A stretch of DNA of 64,000 bases from an uncultured Eubacteriales bacterium (GCA_934481515.1 CAKSPO010000001.1:1-64000); one strand, 5' to 3'. Positions 50,137-59,362 are shown, counted from the stretch's first letter. The notes: generated from the sequence alone by a model not told the origin. Numbers and translations: made by a program.

Positions 50137-51100
50137 AGGAACCGCACCGCAGGTGCTTTTTGCCAAGGAAGAAGATGCGGGACGGCGACTGGATCAATAT
50201 GCGGCGGAAACGGGAGGGCTGACACGCTCTGCCGCGGTTCGCCTGATTGAGGAGGGCGCAATTACCTGCAACGGAGCAAATGTACCTAAAAAATATCTGC
50301 TGTCTGCCGGAGATCGTGTGGAAATCCGTCTGCCGGAGCTTCTGGAAGCGGAAGCGCGACCGCAGGAAATTCCGCTTGACGTGGTGTATGAGGATCGCGA
50401 TCTGATTGTTATCAATAAGCCCTGCGGCATGGTGGTACATCCGGCACCCGGAAATCCGGACGGGACGCTGGTCAATGCGCTTCTGTTCCACTGTGGTACC
50501 TCTCTTTCCGGAATCGGAGGTGTTCTCCGACCGGGAATTGTTCACCGGATTGATAAAAACACCAGCGGACTGTTGGTTGTTGCCAAGAACGACGAAACGC
50601 ACATTGCTTTGGCAGAACAGCTCAAAGGACACCGCATCCGGCGAATCTATACCGCCGTGGCGATCGGGAATTTTCGCGAGGACGCGGGCACGGTCAATGC
50701 TTCTATCGGCAGACATCCGACCGACCGGAAACGGATGGCAGTCCTGCGCCCGACGGATCCGGGTGCGCGGGAAGCTACGACGCACTGGAAGGTGCTTGCC
50801 CGCGGAAATGCTGACGGGAATGCCTTCTCCCTGTTGCGCTGTGAGCTGGAGACGGGTCGAACCCATCAGATCAGGGTGCATCTCTCCTCGGTCGGGCATC
50901 CGCTCCTCGGCGATGATGTCTACGGCGGAAACCATACCGCATTTGAAGCACATCACAGAGGGCTGATTCAGGGACAGTGTCTGCATGCAGGGGAATTGCG
51001 CTTTGTTCATCCGCGTACGGGTGAGGAACTGCATCTGACCGCCCAGCCGCCGGAAGAACTGAAAACCGTGATCCGGATTCTTTTCGGAACTTCCGTATAA
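50123..51100 (+). CDS. RluD-type pseudouridine synthase (RluA family)
   Basis: A 325-residue rRNA pseudouridine synthase. The S4 domain (1-75) has GRRLDQYAAETGGLTRSAAV. The catalytic core has VINKPCGMVVHPAPGNPDGT, the catalytic Asp in IVHRIDKNTSGLLVVAKN (~146), ELETGRTHQIRVHLSSVGHP (~243) and GQCLHAGELRFVHP. This matches RluD-like enzymes that modify helix 69 of 23S rRNA. ATG 50123 lies within the lspA end; the longer frame to 49979 is inside lspA and is not used. The lspA-rluD pairing is conserved in bacteria. Confidence 0.93.
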   Translation: MTESKGTAPQVLFAKEEDAGRRLDQYAAETGGLTRSAAVRLIEEGAITCNGANVPKKYLLSAGDRVEIRLPELLEAEARPQEIPLDVVYEDRDLIVINKPCGMVVHPAPGNPDGTLVNALLFHCGTSLSGIGGVLRPGIVHRIDKNTSGLLVVAKNDETHIALAEQLKGHRIRRIYTAVAIGNFREDAGTVNASIGRHPTDRKRMAVLRPTDPGAREATTHWKVLARGNADGNAFSLLRCELETGRTHQIRVHLSSVGHPLLGDDVYGGNHTAFEAHHRGLIQGQCLHAGELRFVHPRTGEELHLTAQPPEELKTVIRILFGTSV

Positions 51101-51106
51101 ATGGTG

Positions 51107-51212
51107 GCAACCGCCTGTTCGAGAGAAAACGGTCTGTGGGATACAGTATCTGCGTAAAAACGGGGGTTGCATTCTGCACCGACGAAGAAACCCGACTTCG
51201 TCGGTGCTTTTT
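51107..51212 (+). ncRNA. Candidate structured 3' RNA ending in a terminator
   Basis: GCAACC (51107-51112) can pair with GGTTGC (51165-51170), enclosing the small hairpin CTGT-GGGAT-ACAG (51134-51146). A strong intrinsic terminator follows: GCACCGACGAAG (51176-51187) with CTTCGTCGGTGC (51196-51207) and TTTTTC. The terminator is solid. Whether the preceding structure is a stable RNA or just the 3' end of the lspA-rluD mRNA is unknown, and I could not match it to a known RNA family. Confidence 0.45.
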
Positions 51213-51238
51213 CTTTGTTTTCCGTCCAGACGGATTTT

Positions 51239-51325
51239 TTATCGGAGAAAAGTTCCGCCGGAAAAGATTACGGAAAAGGCGATAAAGATTCTTAAAAAGA
51301 AGCGTCCGGCTTTTGCATACACCAT
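51239..51325 (-). CDS. Candidate 28-residue hydrophobic peptide
   Basis: On the minus strand GGAGCGAGGTG precedes an ATG at 51325 by five to six bases. The frame encodes MVYAKAGRFFLRIFIAFSVI plus eight more residues and ends with TAA at 51239-51241. It is a basic N-terminus followed by one hydrophobic segment, the layout of small membrane peptides. A CCGTC/GACGG hairpin follows the stop on the same strand. I do not recognise it. It could be a small membrane regulator, a toxin-like peptide or chance. Nothing else codes in this stretch. Confidence 0.3.
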   Translation of the reverse strand: MVYAKAGRFFLRIFIAFSVIFSGGTFLR

Positions 51326-51417
51326 CAACCGCACCTCGCTCCTGTTGCTTTAGAACTGTCTGCCACCCCGCCTTCGGCTTCGTATCATCTGCAGCGTCCT
51401 GAAATAAGACAATCCAG

Positions 51418-51455
51418 AATCCGGAACCGACTTGTTATATTCGGTTCCGGATTTT
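51418..51455. terminator. Orphan hairpin terminator
   Basis: AATCCGGAACCGA (51418-51430) pairs perfectly with TCGGTTCCGGATT (51441-51453), with TTTT after it on the plus strand and AAAA before it. The transcript it ends is not obvious; it lies 200 bases beyond the previous terminator with no long gene between. Confidence 0.65.
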
Positions 51456-51526
51456 CACGGGCAGAGAAAAAGACTTTTCGCCAAACGGTAATTGCTTTCC
51501 GGAAACTGTGACAGACCCGGATACAT

Positions 51527-51594
51527 AAAAGCCCGCCCCTGATATTACACAACTCCGCAAAAAACGGAATTCTGCACCTTCGGGGTGGGCTTTT
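51527..51594 (-). terminator. Terminator of the cytidylate-kinase-like gene
   Basis: AAAAGCCCGCCCC (51527-51539) pairs with GGGGTGGGCTTTT (51582-51594), with a long loop holding smaller helices. On the minus strand it lies about 20 bases after the stop at 51615. Confidence 0.7.
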
Positions 51595-51614
51595 GAAATC
51601 ATAGAAGAGAATTT

Positions 51615-52244
51615 TTATGCTTTGCGGTCACGGAGTGTCATTGCCAACGCTTCCGCACATTCCTTGACCGAAATTGCGGAGGTGTTGATACACACATCAT
51701 AGTTGGAACGCTCTCCCCATTTCTGACCTGTGTAGTAACTATAATATTTTGCACGGTTTTTGTCCACGGAAAGAATCTTTTTTTGTAATTGCTTGTCGCT
51801 CAGATTGTCATGTTCATCATGCTCTTCGCCTTTTTCGCGGCAACGCTTCAGCTTAAAATTCATATCCGCATATACAAAAATACGCATCGGGTGCAGGTCT
51901 CTCAGAATATAATCCGCACAGCGACCGACAATAATGCAGTCGGATTTGTCTGCCATTTCCCGCAGGACATTGGCTTTTTCTGCATATACCTTGGTGTACT
52001 GGTGGAGCATATAATCGTTCCCGATCGAGCCGTGCAGAGTACGGCTGACCGTAATCGGATAAAAGACGCCGCTCTTCTGCTCGACAATCTGTTTGACATA
52101 ACCTTCTGCCAGCTGTGTTCTTTTGGCAATTTCCGTAATGATCTCTTTATCGTAATACGCAAATCCGAGCAGATCGGACAGCCGCTTTCCAAGCTCCCGT
52201 CCACCGCTTCCGAATTCCCGCCCGATTGTGATGATCTGATTCAT
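51615..52244 (-). CDS. Cytidylate kinase-like family protein
   Basis: A 209-residue P-loop kinase of the AAA_26/cytidylate-kinase-like group, common in Firmicutes. The start MNQIITIGREFGSGGRELGK carries the phosphate loop (GREFGSGG in place of GxxGxGK). Further motifs are LLGFAYYDKEIITEIA, CIIVGRCADYIL and an RR/K-rich lid region (KNRAKYYSYYTGQKWGERSNYD). True cytidylate kinase (Cmk) keeps a GPAGSGKST loop, so this is a paralogue with unknown phosphate acceptor. AAGGAGGCATTTCT precedes ATG 52244, and an excellent promoter lies at 52301-52329. Confidence 0.85.
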   Translation of the reverse strand: MNQIITIGREFGSGGRELGKRLSDLLGFAYYDKEIITEIAKRTQLAEGYVKQIVEQKSGVFYPITVSRTLHGSIGNDYMLHQYTKVYAEKANVLREMADKSDCIIVGRCADYILRDLHPMRIFVYADMNFKLKRCREKGEEHDEHDNLSDKQLQKKILSVDKNRAKYYSYYTGQKWGERSNYDVCINTSAISVKECAEALAMTLRDRKA

Positions 52245-52300
52245 AGAAATGCCTCCTTTGGTTTGTGCACCATCCACAGAAAAAATGATTTCTATTTTGT

Positions 52301-52329
52301 AGTATACAACATTTTCACGGTTTTGTCAA
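52301..52329 (-). promoter_or_regulatory. Promoter of the cytidylate-kinase-like gene
   Basis: On the minus strand: TTGACA, 17-base spacer, TATACT. Confidence 0.78.
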
Positions 52330-52410
52330 GTGCTGAAAGGATTTTTTTGCGCAGGGAAGGCTTTTCAATGGAATGCCAAAAGTTGCGCTTTACGGAAAAA
52401 CAAAAAATCC

Positions 52411-52439
52411 TTGATTTTGCGGAAACATTCTGGTAGAAT
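52411..52439 (+). promoter_or_regulatory. Promoter of the DUF1294 gene
   Basis: TTGATT (52411-52416), 17-base spacer, TAGAAT (52434-52439). Confidence 0.6.
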
Positions 52440-52502
52440 AAATGCAGTTCTGATGAAGCGGAGTGCATCTTTTGCGTTGATCGCATACAAGGGGGAGAGA
52501 AA

Positions 52503-52775
52503 ATGTTCCGGTGGCTGTTGTTGTTTTATGCGGGAATGGGTCTGGTTGCCCTGACCGCGTACGGAGGAGACAAACGCAGGGCAAAGACCCGGCATTGGCG
52601 AACGCCGGAGGCGACGCTCCTTTGGATCGGATTTTTCGGTGGCTCGATCGGTGCGCTTTCCGGAATGCTACTGTTCCGTCATAAAACAAAACACTGGTAT
52701 TTTTGGGTAGTCAATCTGCTTGGATTGCTTTGGCAAACGGGGCTTGCGGTGTATCTTTTCCGGAGTGGTTTTTGA
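52503..52775 (+). CDS. DUF1294 family membrane protein
   Basis: A 90-residue protein with three predicted membrane segments (about 3-20, 38-58, 65-85). AYGGDKRRAKTRHWRTPEATLLW followed by GGSIGALSGMLLFRHKTKHW is the characteristic DUF1294 pattern (D K.ra....RipE..Ll.....GG..Ga...m..frHKt.k..F). Function unknown. The ATG follows GGGGGAGAGAAA. It is a single-gene transcript between divergent and downstream promoters. Confidence 0.87.
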   Translation: MFRWLLLFYAGMGLVALTAYGGDKRRAKTRHWRTPEATLLWIGFFGGSIGALSGMLLFRHKTKHWYFWVVNLLGLLWQTGLAVYLFRSGF

Positions 52776-52833
52776 ACAGCAAAGCATATTTTTCCTATCG
52801 GACAAGTCCGCCGCAGAAAATAAACCGGAAGTG

Positions 52834-52862
52834 TTTACAAAAGTACAAAAGTATGCTATAAT
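52834..52862 (+). promoter_or_regulatory. Promoter of yybS-gdpP-rplI-dnaB operon
   Basis: TTTACA (52834-52839), 17-base spacer, TATAAT (52857-52862) with an extended TGC. Confidence 0.75.
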
Positions 52863-52923
52863 AGTAAAGTAGGAATTTTTTTGACGGAATCCGCGCATAG
52901 GCGGTCAGAGTCTGGGAGAAGGC

Positions 52924-54171
52924 ATGGAACAATCGGCAGAAAGAGAAAAGAAAGATCCTTCGCGGCTGTATAAGACGCTTTCTCCACGCCCGGAACCGTT
53001 GAGGATATGGATTTCTGCTTTGTTTGCGCTTTTTGCATACTTGGTTCCGGTGTTTCCGGATAATACCGCAATTGCGGTTGCTTTTCTGGCAGCGGTTGTT
53101 CTTTATACCGCCTTTATGACACGTGTAGCCGTTGCAATTGTGTCGGTCTGTGCCGGAATTCTGATCCTGTTTCTTTTCTTTGGAGTTACTCCTGCGGCGT
53201 TGATATGTGCGGCTGTCGCAGGAAGCGCCGCCATGGTATGGGAACTGATATCGATGAGAGTGCCGGCAGCATATGGAATGCTTGCAATCCCGCTTTCGGC
53301 AGTTTTGCTTGTCTTGCTGCTTCCGGGAAATATTTCCGTTCTGCCGATTCTTCTGATGCTTCCGGTGCTTGTGCTTTTATCTGTTGCAATGTTCTGCATG
53401 CTTCCGCGCACTACGGCGGCCTGCCTCACGGCGGGCGGATATCTTGCGGCAGGATTGATCTCTCTGGTGGTTTTCCTTTGGAACAACGGCGAGGTCAGTT
53501 TCGCGGCACTCGGCAATCTGCTGGAACGCCTGCAGGAGGAGCTGTTGCAAACGGCATTGCTTCTGCGCGACCGTCTGATTACGCTTTGGGAAGAAACCGC
53601 CGCGAAGGAGAACGGTGACGCATTCCGGAACGCGGCGGAGACTTTGAAGAGCGTGCTGAACGTGACCGTTTTACGCGAGGTAATATCCTCCGCTTTCCGC
53701 GTTTTCCCGGGAGCGGTTCTCGGATTGTGCGCCGTGCTTGGCTATCTGACGCATACCTATTTGTTACTCTGTTGCAATGGTTGCGGTTGGAGAGACAGAC
53801 TTCCGGAACAGATGAGAATATTCCGGATGAGCGGCACTTCGGCTCTGCTTTACGGAGTTGCTTTGACCGTTACCTTTTTTGTAACCCCGCAGGGACTTTT
53901 TGGAGCACTTTGCTGGAATCTGTCTCTGATGTTGCTTCCGGGATTTTTTCGGCTGGGACTTGGAATACTTTCCGGCTTTCTTCGGGCTACACGCGGAGAA
54001 GGAAATTTTCTTTTGCTGTGCGGATTGCTGTGTCTGTTCTGCTGTCTCGGGACGGAGGCCTTCCGGTTGATTTCTTTGATCGGTACTTTCGGTGTGCTGT
54101 CCGGTATTCTCCGCAGGAAGAGAAATGCCGACTCTGACGATTCCGATGATGAATCTGCTCCACACCGTTGA
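52924..54171 (+). CDS. YybS-like (DUF2232) membrane protein
   Basis: A 415-residue protein with about eight to nine predicted membrane helices and a soluble helical hairpin near 190-250 (LERLQEELLQTALLLRDRLI). Repeated hydrophobic blocks, a PRTTAA loop and a final charged Asp-rich tail are seen. I assign it to the YybS/DUF2232 group mainly because of position: this gene directly precedes gdpP, rplI and dnaB in Firmicutes, and the helix count fits. Sequence recognition alone would be weak. GGGAGAAGGC precedes the ATG. A 138-base gap, in which I see no feature, separates it from gdpP. The protein may act in membrane transport or c-di-AMP signalling, but this is not known. Confidence 0.68.
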   Translation: MEQSAEREKKDPSRLYKTLSPRPEPLRIWISALFALFAYLVPVFPDNTAIAVAFLAAVVLYTAFMTRVAVAIVSVCAGILILFLFFGVTPAALICAAVAGSAAMVWELISMRVPAAYGMLAIPLSAVLLVLLLPGNISVLPILLMLPVLVLLSVAMFCMLPRTTAACLTAGGYLAAGLISLVVFLWNNGEVSFAALGNLLERLQEELLQTALLLRDRLITLWEETAAKENGDAFRNAAETLKSVLNVTVLREVISSAFRVFPGAVLGLCAVLGYLTHTYLLLCCNGCGWRDRLPEQMRIFRMSGTSALLYGVALTVTFFVTPQGLFGALCWNLSLMLLPGFFRLGLGILSGFLRATRGEGNFLLLCGLLCLFCCLGTEAFRLISLIGTFGVLSGILRRKRNADSDDSDDESAPHR

Positions 54172-54309
54172 AGGCACACGGCGAAGAATAGAGTACTGTG
54201 TCGGCTACGTCATAACTCCATTGTTTTTAACCGGCCGCGGATTTCTTTTTTCGTTCCGGGCTATCCGCGCTCTGCCGCCGGTCTCCGATTTTTATAAGGA
54301 GGGAAGAGT

Positions 54310-56424
54310 ATGCAAAAAAAGAAAGGTGTGCGTTCTCCTTTTCGGACGGATCTGCGCTCACCGCTGATTATCAGTGCAGTCATTGGTGCATTGATGCTTT
54401 TGACCGTATTAATCGCAATGTATCTGGTGCAGGATACCGAAGAGGCACGGTATTACGGGATCGCGGCGACGGCGGTTTATCTGCTGAGCGTTGGGTTCCT
54501 TCTGACTGCGTATCTGCGCCGATATGGCAAGATTCTGATTGCCAACGACTCTGCGGCGCTGATGACAACAGAGGTCAGCGATATGTTCCGATATATTGTG
54601 GATATTCCGTATGCCATTGTCAGTGAGGACGGAATGGTCAAGGTGGTCAGCGGAGCGTTGCAGGATTTGCTGCAGTTCCGGACACCGGTGTGCAATGTGC
54701 CGCTATCCGGCTTTTGCACGGTACCGATGAAGGAGATCATCAGTTATGCCCGCAACGGTGGGCAGGTTCCGAATATTACCGTAAATGAGGACGGCGTCCC
54801 GACGGATCATACCAAGCCGATGAATACCGAGATCGACGGGAGAGTTTATAACCTCCGTTGCTTTATCATGCGCTCCCGCCGGAAGGATTATTATTTTGTA
54901 ATTTTTGACGATATTACGGAGATTGAGGATCTGCGCCGTCAGAGATACGAGGAAGAACCGATCGTGGCGTATATTGTCATCGACAGCCTTCAGGAACTTG
55001 CACAGTATGTGCGGGTCAGTTATCGGACGGCAGTCAATGAGATCGAAGCAAAGCTGAAAGAATGGGTTGCGGGGTTCGGCGGAATGCTCCGGGAATACGA
55101 GCGTGAAAAGTATCTTTTGGTATTTACCCGTGCGGCGCTGGATCAAAACATCCGCAACAAATTTCCGATTCTGGATACTGTCCGATCCATTCGCCTCGGA
55201 GACAATACATTTCCCGTAACGGTTTCTATCGGTGTCGGAGCCATTGAAGGAAGCTTTGAGGACAAGGAGCGTGCTGCGGGCGACGCCTTGGATATCGCAC
55301 TGCAAAAGGGCGGCGATCAGGCAACCGTCAATGACGGAAAGTCCGTTACCGCTTACGGAGGCAGAGTCAATACCATGGCAGGCTCCACAACCATTACCTC
55401 CCGGATCAATTCCCAGCATCTCTGCCGCCTGATCAAGGATGCCGGCAATGTGCTGATTATGGGACATCGGGCACCGGACTATGATTGCATCGGTTCGGCA
55501 GTGGGACTTGCGCGGCTTGCCATCTGTGCAAGAGACGGAGACGTGTCCAAAATCCGGGTTGTGGTAAACCGGGAGCATATGAACTTCCGGATCTGCTATG
55601 ACCTTCTGCAGGGTTTGCCGGAATACCGTGCCATGTTTATCAGCGGAGAAACCGCGCTGGATGCGGTGCGACCGGATACGCTTCTGATTATGACCGATGT
55701 CAATAATGTTCTGAATACCGAAATGCCGAAGCTGCTCAAATGCGTCAGCCAGGTTGTCATTATCGACCATCACCGGCGTCAGGATCAGCTGTATGAATTC
55801 AAACCGCTGATGACCTATATCCGCCCCGGTGTTTCTTCCGCAAGCGAGCTGGTCAGCGAAATGCTGGAGTACAGTCCGTATCGGGAATCCCTCCTGAAAG
55901 AAGAGGCGAACCTGATGTTGGCAGGTGTCATGCTGGATACAAAGAACTTTACCAATGCCGTCGGAATTCAGACGTTTGCCGCGGTGGAGTACCTTTATGA
56001 GCGCGGTGCCCATGCGGGTGTAGTGCGGAGGTTCTTTACCGAGACCATGAACAATCTGTTCACCGCCTGCGACATCGACAGCCGAACCCGGACATACCGC
56101 GATAAGATTGCACTGACGTGGCTCAGCGTCGATCATCCGGCAACCGAGGAGGATAACATCGCCGTTGCAAAGGCGGCGGATAAGCTGATGACGATTGACG
56201 GAATCGAAGCGTCGTTCGCGCTTTTGCGTGCGGAGGATGTGGTAACGATTTCGGCTCGTTCTCAGGACAAAATCAACGTACAGATCATTATGCAGAAGCT
56301 GGGCGGCGGCGGTCACTATGATATGGCAGGCGCACGGCTGACGCATATTTCACTGGAAGCCGCCTGCAGAAAGCTGAAAGCGGCACTGGACGATTATATG
56401 GATCATGAGTATCAGCCGGACTGA
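54310..56424 (+). CDS. gdpP: Cyclic-di-AMP phosphodiesterase GdpP
   Basis: Hydrolyses c-di-AMP, controlling potassium and cell wall homeostasis. Two N-terminal membrane helices (residues ~18-75) are followed by a degenerate PAS domain (~90-180) and a degenerate GGDEF domain (~220-345). The latter has REYEREKYLLVF and IGVGAIEGSFEDKERA in place of a GGDEF signature. DHH/DHHA1 domains (~375-700) hold MGHRAPDYDCIGSAVGL (~383) and IIDHHRRQDQ (~484), with metal-binding Asp and His. GGGGHYDMAGA near the end is the DHHA1 signature, here as GGGGH. AAGGAGGG precedes the ATG. The yybS-gdpP-rplI-dnaB order is standard. Confidence 0.95.
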   Translation: MQKKKGVRSPFRTDLRSPLIISAVIGALMLLTVLIAMYLVQDTEEARYYGIAATAVYLLSVGFLLTAYLRRYGKILIANDSAALMTTEVSDMFRYIVDIPYAIVSEDGMVKVVSGALQDLLQFRTPVCNVPLSGFCTVPMKEIISYARNGGQVPNITVNEDGVPTDHTKPMNTEIDGRVYNLRCFIMRSRRKDYYFVIFDDITEIEDLRRQRYEEEPIVAYIVIDSLQELAQYVRVSYRTAVNEIEAKLKEWVAGFGGMLREYEREKYLLVFTRAALDQNIRNKFPILDTVRSIRLGDNTFPVTVSIGVGAIEGSFEDKERAAGDALDIALQKGGDQATVNDGKSVTAYGGRVNTMAGSTTITSRINSQHLCRLIKDAGNVLIMGHRAPDYDCIGSAVGLARLAICARDGDVSKIRVVVNREHMNFRICYDLLQGLPEYRAMFISGETALDAVRPDTLLIMTDVNNVLNTEMPKLLKCVSQVVIIDHHRRQDQLYEFKPLMTYIRPGVSSASELVSEMLEYSPYRESLLKEEANLMLAGVMLDTKNFTNAVGIQTFAAVEYLYERGAHAGVVRRFFTETMNNLFTACDIDSRTRTYRDKIALTWLSVDHPATEEDNIAVAKAADKLMTIDGIEASFALLRAEDVVTISARSQDKINVQIIMQKLGGGGHYDMAGARLTHISLEAACRKLKAALDDYMDHEYQPD

Positions 56425-56502
56425 CGGCTGATGCTCGTGAGCCTTACAGCTGTTGAAAAAATGACAGCAGGATGAAAAAAACGAAAACGGAGAGAATACA
56501 TC

Positions 56503-56949
56503 ATGAAAGTGATTTTACTTGCAGACGTAAAAGGTCAGGGAAAGAAGAACGACGTGATTGAGGTTTCCGACGGGTACGGACGGAACTTTCTGATTCCGCG
56601 GAAGCTTGCAAAGGCGGCGGATGCTCAGTCGCTCAATGACGTCAAGGTAAAGGAAGCGGCGAGAATCCACAAAATCGAGACCGAAAAAAAGGAAGCGATG
56701 GCGCTGACGGAGAAACTGAAGGAAATTCTGGTGAAGATTCCGGCAACCTCCGGCGGAGACGGCAGACTGTATGGCTCCGTTACGGCAAAGGACATTGCCG
56801 AGCGGCTGGAAGCGGATTTCGGAATTGTGCTGGATAAGCGGAAGCTTGTGATTGCCGATCCGATCAAGGCATACGGAAAGTATGAGCTGGATGTAAAGCT
56901 TTATCCGGAAGTAACGGCAAAGCTTTATGTACTGGTCTGTGAAAAATAA
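56503..56949 (+). CDS. rplI: 50S ribosomal protein L9
   Basis: A 148-residue large-subunit protein. The N-terminal rRNA-binding domain MKVILLADVKGQGKKNDVIE and the glycine signature GYGRNFLIPRKLAKAA (~24-40) are followed by the long connecting helix and a C-terminal domain with GGDGRLYGSVTAKDIAERLE. ACGGAGAG precedes the ATG. dnaB begins five bases after the stop. Confidence 0.97.
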   Translation: MKVILLADVKGQGKKNDVIEVSDGYGRNFLIPRKLAKAADAQSLNDVKVKEAARIHKIETEKKEAMALTEKLKEILVKIPATSGGDGRLYGSVTAKDIAERLEADFGIVLDKRKLVIADPIKAYGKYELDVKLYPEVTAKLYVLVCEK

Positions 56950-56954
56950 ACGGC

Positions 56955-58295
56955 ATGGAAAATGAGCTGATCCGAAAACTTCCGTTTTCGATGCCGGCAG
57001 AGCAGTCGTTACTTGGCTCTGTTCTGATTGATCCTGCGGCTTTGAACGAGGTCGCAGATCTGTTGCATGCCGAGGATTTTTATCTGGAAGAGCATAAACA
57101 GATTTACCTTGCCATGCGGGAACTGTTCCTTGCCAACCGGGAGATCGACGTGGTAACGTTGATCGACATGCTGGTGGTCAAAGGAATTTATGACAAATCC
57201 GGTGGTGAGGATTATATCCGAACGCTGACCGACGCAGTTCCGGATGCTTTGAACGTTCGGGATTACGCCAATATCGTCAAGGAAAAGAGCGTTTTGCGCC
57301 AGTTGATCTCCGCGTGCAGTGAGATCTCGGAATCCGCATATTCCGAGCAGGAAGCCGTCACGGCAATTCTGGATCATGCGGAGCACCTGATTTTTGATAT
57401 CGCACAGGGAAGGGACACCAAGAACTTCCGCTCCATTCGCGAGGTGATCGGGGATGTTTACGGGCATCTGCGCGATCTGAACACCAACCGTGAGGCAACA
57501 CAGGGGACACAGACCGGTTTTTCCGGTCTTGACCGTGTGCTTGCCGGGATGGGAAAGAGTGATCTGGTGCTGGTCGGAGCACGTCCCGGTATGGGAAAAA
57601 CCTCTTTTGCACTGAACATTGCCACCAATGTTGCAAAACAAACCAAAAAGACCGTCTGTATCTTTTCTCTGGAAATGTCAGCGGAGCAGTTGGTAAGCCG
57701 GATTCTTTCCAGCGAGGCGCTGGTAAACAGCTATTCGCTCCGGACGGGAGAACTGAAGCCGGAGGATTGGGAGCATCTGGCGGCGGCGGCAGGAGAACTT
57801 GCAGGGTGTGATATTCTGATCGACGATACCTCCGGCATGACCGTAACGGCAATGAAAGCAAAACTGCGTCGGGTCAAGAATCTCGGAATGGTGGTCATCG
57901 ACTACCTCGGACTGATGAGCGGCGACCATTTCAAGGACAATCGTGTGCAGGAGGTTTCCGAAATTTCCCGATCGCTCAAGATTATGGCGAAGGAGCTGAT
58001 GGTGCCGATTATTTGTTGTGCTCAGCTTTCCCGCGGACCGGAGTCGAGAACGGACAAAAAGCCGATGCTTTCCGACCTGCGGGATTCCGGAGCCATCGAG
58101 CAGGACGCCGATACGGTTATTTTCCTCTACCGTAGCGAATACTATAAAACCGATGAGGCAAACCAGAATACCAGCGTCGCAGAGATCATCATTGCCAAAA
58201 ACCGCCATGGCTCCACAGGTACCGTGACCATGGGCTGGAACGGACAGTTTACCAAATTTATTACGCTTGATAAAGAACAGGAAGAAAACGCATGA
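56955..58295 (+). CDS. dnaB: Replicative DNA helicase
   Basis: The hexameric helicase at the replication fork, called DnaC in Bacillus. The 446-residue protein has the N-terminal dimerisation domain (MPAEQSLLGSVLIDPAALNE, residues ~13-120) and a linker. The RecA-like domain has Walker A LVGARPGMGKTSFALNIA (~205), FSLEMSAEQLVSRI, VVIDYLGLM (~312), SRSLKIMAKELMVP and LRDSGAIEQDADTVIFLYR. The last residues, GTVTMGWNGQFTKF, are conserved. Its stop overlaps the tilS start by four bases. Confidence 0.97.
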   Translation: MENELIRKLPFSMPAEQSLLGSVLIDPAALNEVADLLHAEDFYLEEHKQIYLAMRELFLANREIDVVTLIDMLVVKGIYDKSGGEDYIRTLTDAVPDALNVRDYANIVKEKSVLRQLISACSEISESAYSEQEAVTAILDHAEHLIFDIAQGRDTKNFRSIREVIGDVYGHLRDLNTNREATQGTQTGFSGLDRVLAGMGKSDLVLVGARPGMGKTSFALNIATNVAKQTKKTVCIFSLEMSAEQLVSRILSSEALVNSYSLRTGELKPEDWEHLAAAAGELAGCDILIDDTSGMTVTAMKAKLRRVKNLGMVVIDYLGLMSGDHFKDNRVQEVSEISRSLKIMAKELMVPIICCAQLSRGPESRTDKKPMLSDLRDSGAIEQDADTVIFLYRSEYYKTDEANQNTSVAEIIIAKNRHGSTGTVTMGWNGQFTKFITLDKEQEENA

Positions 58296-59356
58296 AGAAA
58301 GAACCCCTTAAGGGCGCGCTTCCTCCGCATCTGCTGGCAGAATTGCCGCCGGAAACGCCGGTTTTGCTGGCACTGTCCGGCGGTGCGGATTCCACTGCAC
58401 TTTTGCATCTGCTTTCCTGTCAGCGGGAAAAATACGGTTTTCCGCTGGTTGCGGCGCACGTCAATCACGGCATCCGCGGTGCGGATGCCGTGCACGACGC
58501 GGAATTCTGCAGCGCTCTTGCGGCAGAGTTCGGGGTGCCGCTTTTTTTGAAGGAGGCGGATGTTCCGTCCATGGTGCGTGCAAGCGGAAGAAGTGTGGAG
58601 GAAGAGGCAAGACTTTGCAGGTATTCTTTTTTCTCGGATCTGATGGAACGGGAGAATTTTCCGATTCTCGTAACGGCACACCACGCGGACGATCAGGCAG
58701 AGACGGTTTTGTTCCGCCTTTCCCGCGGGACAGGACTTCACGGACTTTGCGGAATTTCCCCGTGTCGGGCGTTTGGCACGGGTGTTTTGGTTCGTCCGCT
58801 TTTGCATTGCACCCGACAGGAGATCCTCTCTTATTGTGACCGAAATAGGCTTTCCTACGTCGAAGATGCGACCAATGCGGATATCTCCTATGCCAGAAAC
58901 CGCATCCGGCAGAAGATTTTGCCGGAGTTGGAAGCGCTTTTTGAGCGTCCGCAGGAGAGAATTGCCGCCATGTGTGACACACTGCGGGAGGATGAAGCGT
59001 TTCTTATTTCTGTTGCAGAGACGACCCTGCGGGAGCTTGGAGCAGGGGAACCGCTTTGCCTGGATCTGAAGCGACTGAATCAAACAGCATTGCCGATCCG
59101 CCGCAGAGTATTGCTTCTGTGGGTGGAGCAGGTCGGTGGAAGAGGAGCGGAACGGGTACATTTGGAAGCGCTTTTGCATCTGTGCGAGGCAAGACGGGAT
59201 GGGGAAGAAGTGCTTTTGCCCGGAAAGCTTCTTGCCTTTACGCAGGATGGCTTTTTGTGTGCGAGACGGGGAACCCGCTGCGAAAGGACTCCGGCGGTTA
59301 CGAATCCGGAAATCCCATCCGCGCACCATTCCGCAAAGGAAAATAACGGAATATAA
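58292..59356 (+). CDS. tilS: tRNA(Ile)-lysidine synthase
   Basis: Adds lysine to C34 of tRNA-Ile(CAU), switching it to read AUA codons. The 354-residue enzyme has the PP-loop LALSGGADSTALLHLLS (~26), AAHVNHGIRGADAVHD, ARLCRYSFF, TAHHADDQAETVLFRLSRG (~128), RPLLHCTRQEILSYC and ATNADISYARNRIRQKILPE. The C-terminal part is short compared with E. coli TilS, as in many Firmicutes. The ATGA overlap with dnaB couples translation. Confidence 0.93.
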   Translation: MKKEPLKGALPPHLLAELPPETPVLLALSGGADSTALLHLLSCQREKYGFPLVAAHVNHGIRGADAVHDAEFCSALAAEFGVPLFLKEADVPSMVRASGRSVEEEARLCRYSFFSDLMERENFPILVTAHHADDQAETVLFRLSRGTGLHGLCGISPCRAFGTGVLVRPLLHCTRQEILSYCDRNRLSYVEDATNADISYARNRIRQKILPELEALFERPQERIAAMCDTLREDEAFLISVAETTLRELGAGEPLCLDLKRLNQTALPIRRRVLLLWVEQVGGRGAERVHLEALLHLCEARRDGEEVLLPGKLLAFTQDGFLCARRGTRCERTPAVTNPEIPSAHHSAKENNGI

Positions 59357-59362
59357 GAAAAG

